Below are positions 7,089 through 9,252 of a DNA stretch of 9,252 bases, piece after piece; positions within the stretch are counted from its first letter, which is position 1; the number at the start of each line of letters is the position of its first letter. Made by a program: the position numbers and the translations under genes. The notes below the pieces were generated by a model. It was not told the DNA's origin. It saw nothing but the letters and a program-made list of their open reading frames with translations, and searched no databases. The DNA lies in assembly GCA_023414985.1 (NCBI GenBank), contig JAEZLY010000120.1, positions 1 through 9,252 of the forward strand. The letters are read 5' to 3'. The DNA is from Bacillota bacterium (GTDB taxonomy: Bacteria > Bacillota > Clostridia > Lachnospirales > Lachnospiraceae).

Positions 7089-8123
7089 TCAATCAATCTG
7101 CGGTACTCTTGGCCCATGTTCAATACAGTCATCACTATAAGCTCCCATCCTTGCACACTCTTCCAGACTATCAAAAACTTCCTCCAGAACGAAGGAATTA
7201 TTATGCAGCATCGGACAGCCGGCCTTATGTGCTAGGTAGTACCAGCTCTTTTTTTCGATGTAATATAGTTTCTTTTTTAAGATATTTGCACTGGCACAAG
7301 ATATCTTATTAAAGGTATAATTTTTGTCCCTGCCATAAGGATACCCCTGAAAAACAACAATCATATTCACGTCATCCATATACTGAGCCCATTCCTCTGA
7401 TTGTCCCGCCGGAAAAGAGAAATGATAAGTAATACCATTCTGGCTGGCAATCAAATTGTATTGATTCGTATAGTAGGATAATACTTCTTCTAAATGATTT
7501 ATTACGGCACTCTTTTTGATAAGCTCATATCTTTCATCATTCAGAAGAAACCAATCGCGGTTCTTGTCCCTGATATTTTGGTAGATATCATCCGTCTGAA
7601 GCTCATGATAGTCAAGTTCTAATATGCTTAGTTTATCATTAATCAATTTATTAATATCATTGATAATAACTTGATCTGTAAGAGTGAAACGATAATTGAT
7701 ATAACCATCTTCATAGAAATATGGCATTTTTTCGGACCATCTGCGTTCGATGCACTTCATACCGTCCTCTGATACATAATCATCATAATAGTAAACAAAG
7801 TACCCATCAGAATCGCATAATAAGATAACCGGAATATAGTTTTGTAGTTCGGTCTGTGCATTATTGTCAGATATAATTCCCATAGATGAATAAAGGGAAT
7901 GAAAGAAGGTTGATATCATTCCGTCTTTATTCAGTACATTTGTGCCAAATTTTCCGGATGACGCAAGGTAATTTATCGCATCCGAAGTAGCTGTATCAAG
8001 ACTGTTCTGCATCTGTTCCTTTTCATTCTCCAGGTTCTTTATGCTGCCTACAGAAATATCAGTCTTAATCACTGCTATAAGAAAGAACAATAAAAACATT
8101 AATACAAAATGATATAGTTTCAT
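7089..8123 (-). CDS. Single-pass membrane protein with Ada-like His/Cys tail (344 aa), function unknown
   Basis: One N-terminal membrane helix (residues 4-19) without a cleavage site is followed by a Glu/Gln/Lys-rich helix (about 27-54) that may form a coiled coil, then a long domain probably outside the membrane. Residues 69-116 contain the striking segments SLYSSMGI and IPVILLCDSDGYFVYYYDDY. The last 60 residues hold H299, C303, C323 and C333 in the order H-x3-C-P, FDSLEECARMGAY, C. That order resembles the zinc-binding module of Ada and the C-terminal modules of some secreted nucleases (YHxxxC, FxSxxEAxxxGYxxC). Here the last CxxC is reduced to one Cys. ATG at 8123 has AAGGA eight bases upstream. 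It lies 49 bases after the Ig/zinc-ribbon gene, probably in one transcript. The pilin-like start (short tail, helix, coiled region) could also suggest a TadE-like pseudopilin; I cannot decide. Confidence 0.8.
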   Translation of the reverse strand: MKLYHFVLMFLLFFLIAVIKTDISVGSIKNLENEKEQMQNSLDTATSDAINYLASSGKFGTNVLNKDGMISTFFHSLYSSMGIISDNNAQTELQNYIPVILLCDSDGYFVYYYDDYVSEDGMKCIERRWSEKMPYFYEDGYINYRFTLTDQVIINDINKLINDKLSILELDYHELQTDDIYQNIRDKNRDWFLLNDERYELIKKSAVINHLEEVLSYYTNQYNLIASQNGITYHFSFPAGQSEEWAQYMDDVNMIVVFQGYPYGRDKNYTFNKISCASANILKKKLYYIEKKSWYYLAHKAGCPMLHNNSFVLEEVFDSLEECARMGAYSDDCIEHGPRVPQID

Positions 8124-8172
8124 CCTTCAGTTCCTTATTTATCGTGAGTGTTTCCGGTGGTAAAGCGTATGT

Positions 8173-9252
8173 TTAATATTCTTTAATTCTTGTACTGTCT
8201 TTTAATATGAGCCATTGTTTCGGCAATGAGAAATAAATCTTCTTAAGAAGGCTATGAGTGATTGTCGAGGATTTATTCTGTATCTGCACTGTTAGTTTAT
8301 CTCCTTTATTCATCTGATATATGCCGTCTTCGTATAGATCCTCGAGTATAGATTCCATATAATTCTTATTCTCATATTCCAATACGTTTCCTGTAAAGAC
8401 GGGTATTTTAGACTGACAATAAGGGCATCCCGGGTCAGAACTGTCAGGATAAAGTTCATAATCATGTCCACATATTGCACAGATTATCTTTTTACTGACT
8501 GTCGTTACCATGATAGAGGCTTTTACTCCTTTATATCCAATAGTAACGAGCTTAGTTCCAAGATATCCGCTATCCAGATTGTCTACATAACCACTTGTGA
8601 TCGTTTCCATATGTCCATCCAAATACTTAGCAACAAGGACAACTCCATTCTCTTCAAGAGTAGTACCGATTGTAATTGTCATGTTTAGGGTTACCGGATG
8701 CTGAATACGGATGCTTTCAACCCAGGCATTACAATAAGGGCATCCCGGATCGCTGCCGTCAGGATTCAGGTTATAAACATGTCCGTAGGAACAAGTCTTA
8801 GTCCTTGGTACTACCGTCACAGTCATATGAGCTGTTAATGCCTCACCTTTTATATTCGTATAGGATATGACAACATCAGCGTTTGTAACAGGAGTGTTTG
8901 TTACAAAACTGGTTGTACAAAGAACAGCTTTCTTCGATCCATCTATAAAGGTAGCTCTGGCTGTAGTTATTAACGGCTCACCTTTATATACTGCCTGGAC
9001 AGGGTTTGTGGGTATAATGGATTTTACTAACTGGTTACAAGCTAGATGCCCATTTCCATCCTTTCCACAAGCAAGGTACCACTTATTATATGTTGTAAAA
9101 TCACATAATTTTATTGAATCAACCAAATTAGCGTTTACGCAAAAATCGCAATTATCTGGAGTAAGATATCCTAGTGTGCCAATTTTATTCCATGCATTTA
9201 TAAATTCATACTTACCGCGATATTTAGTATTAAACTCAGCTTCAGATAGAAC
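8173..9252 (-). CDS. Ig-like / zinc-ribbon repeat protein, 5' end beyond the window
   Basis: The frame is open from the right edge to TAA at 8173 (359 residues visible), so the gene starts outside. Numbering from the edge, residues 35-38 are CDFC after TPDN, with further Cys at 50, 62 and 72. About 82-149 is a degenerate Ig-like domain. Residues 154-174 are a Cys/His module (C154, GH, PDGSDPG, CPYC). About 178-252 is a clear bacterial Ig-like domain of the Big_3 kind (GTTLEENGVVLVAKYLDG, then GTKLVTIGYKG). Residues 258-279 repeat the Cys module in fuller form (CAICGH, PDSSDPG, CPYC). The last 80 residues are a separate domain with no motif known to me. The Cys modules should bind zinc; Ig-like domains usually serve as surface spacers or adhesion units. 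No signal peptide is visible because the N-terminus is missing. Probably co-transcribed with the next gene. Confidence 0.85.
   Translation of the reverse strand, partial: VLSEAEFNTKYRGKYEFINAWNKIGTLGYLTPDNCDFCVNANLVDSIKLCDFTTYNKWYLACGKDGNGHLACNQLVKSIIPTNPVQAVYKGEPLITTARATFIDGSKKAVLCTTSFVTNTPVTNADVVISYTNIKGEALTAHMTVTVVPRTKTCSYGHVYNLNPDGSDPGCPYCNAWVESIRIQHPVTLNMTITIGTTLEENGVVLVAKYLDGHMETITSGYVDNLDSGYLGTKLVTIGYKGVKASIMVTTVSKKIICAICGHDYELYPDSSDPGCPYCQSKIPVFTGNVLEYENKNYMESILEDLYEDGIYQMNKGDKLTVQIQNKSSTITHSLLKKIYFSLPKQWLILKDSTRIKEY
8416..8469. repeat. Direct repeat copy 1, coding for a CPYC module
   Basis: A 54-base unit that matches 8731-8784 at 43 of 54 positions by eye, without gaps; the first 18 bases are identical. 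It encodes the second (C-terminal) Cys module, from the GH pair through PDSSDPG to CPYC. It points to tandem duplication of an Ig plus Cys-module unit. Confidence 0.85.
8731..8784. repeat. Direct repeat copy 2, coding for a CPYC module
   Basis: This is the partner of 8416-8469, with starts 315 bases (105 codons) apart, which gives the repeat period of the protein. It encodes the first full Cys module. Module 1 has one Cys (C154) before its GH pair where module 2 has CAIC, so the two metal sites differ in ligands. A remnant of the same module may be TPDNCDFC near 9139-9162. Confidence 0.85.

Noticed and set aside
7016..7312. Plus-strand open frame over the gap and 3' end of the membrane-protein gene
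   Set aside because: It is mostly opposite a well-supported minus-strand gene, its composition is not protein-like, and no Shine-Dalgarno is seen.
9124..9126. TTG as the start of the Ig/zinc-ribbon protein
   Set aside because: The frame stays open to the window edge and the extra 42 residues include the CDFC pair, which fits the repeat pattern. No ribosome binding site precedes this TTG. The gene is therefore 5'-partial.

Overview
The window looks like chromosome from a low-GC Firmicute, most probably a Lachnospiraceae-type Clostridium. The main reasons are the AT-rich DNA, AGGAGG-type ribosome binding sites, a Clostridia-like glutathione peroxidase, SLH-like repeats in a secreted protein, and large exported proteins. 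No mobile element, tRNA, rRNA or CRISPR array is visible.

Layout. The left edge (1-360, plus strand) is the 3' two thirds of a thioredoxin-type glutathione peroxidase. A 516-base AT-rich gap follows. It holds a hairpin just after the peroxidase gene and, on the minus strand, a promoter-like element, two hairpins and a T-run that together look like a small RNA gene. Everything from 877 to the right edge is on the minus strand, so the series reads right to left: (1) a protein open at the window edge, with alternating Ig-like domains and Cys-rich zinc-ribbon-like modules (8173-9252); (2) a single-pass membrane protein whose C-terminal tail has an Ada-like His/Cys pattern (7089-8123); (3) a membrane metalloprotease of the M50 / site-2 protease type with a long soluble tail (5923-6963); (4) a secreted protein with two degenerate SLH-like repeats (4374-5675); (5) an 1164-residue secreted protein with a proline-rich linker (877-4371), starting at GTG two bases after the stop of gene 4.

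How they may work together. Genes 4 and 5 are almost certainly co-translated, and both carry signal peptides. Gene 5 has no wall-sorting signal, so the SLH-like protein could be what holds it at the surface. Genes 2 and 1 look extracytoplasmic or cell-surface, and gene 3 could process a membrane-anchored partner. The whole reads as a cell-envelope module of unknown function. From memory, this kind of gene company (single-pass membrane protein, Ig-like protein, very large secreted protein) occurs near Tad/Flp-pilus-like loci of Clostridia, but no Tad core gene lies in the window and the link is an inference. The peroxidase is convergent to the module and probably unrelated to it.
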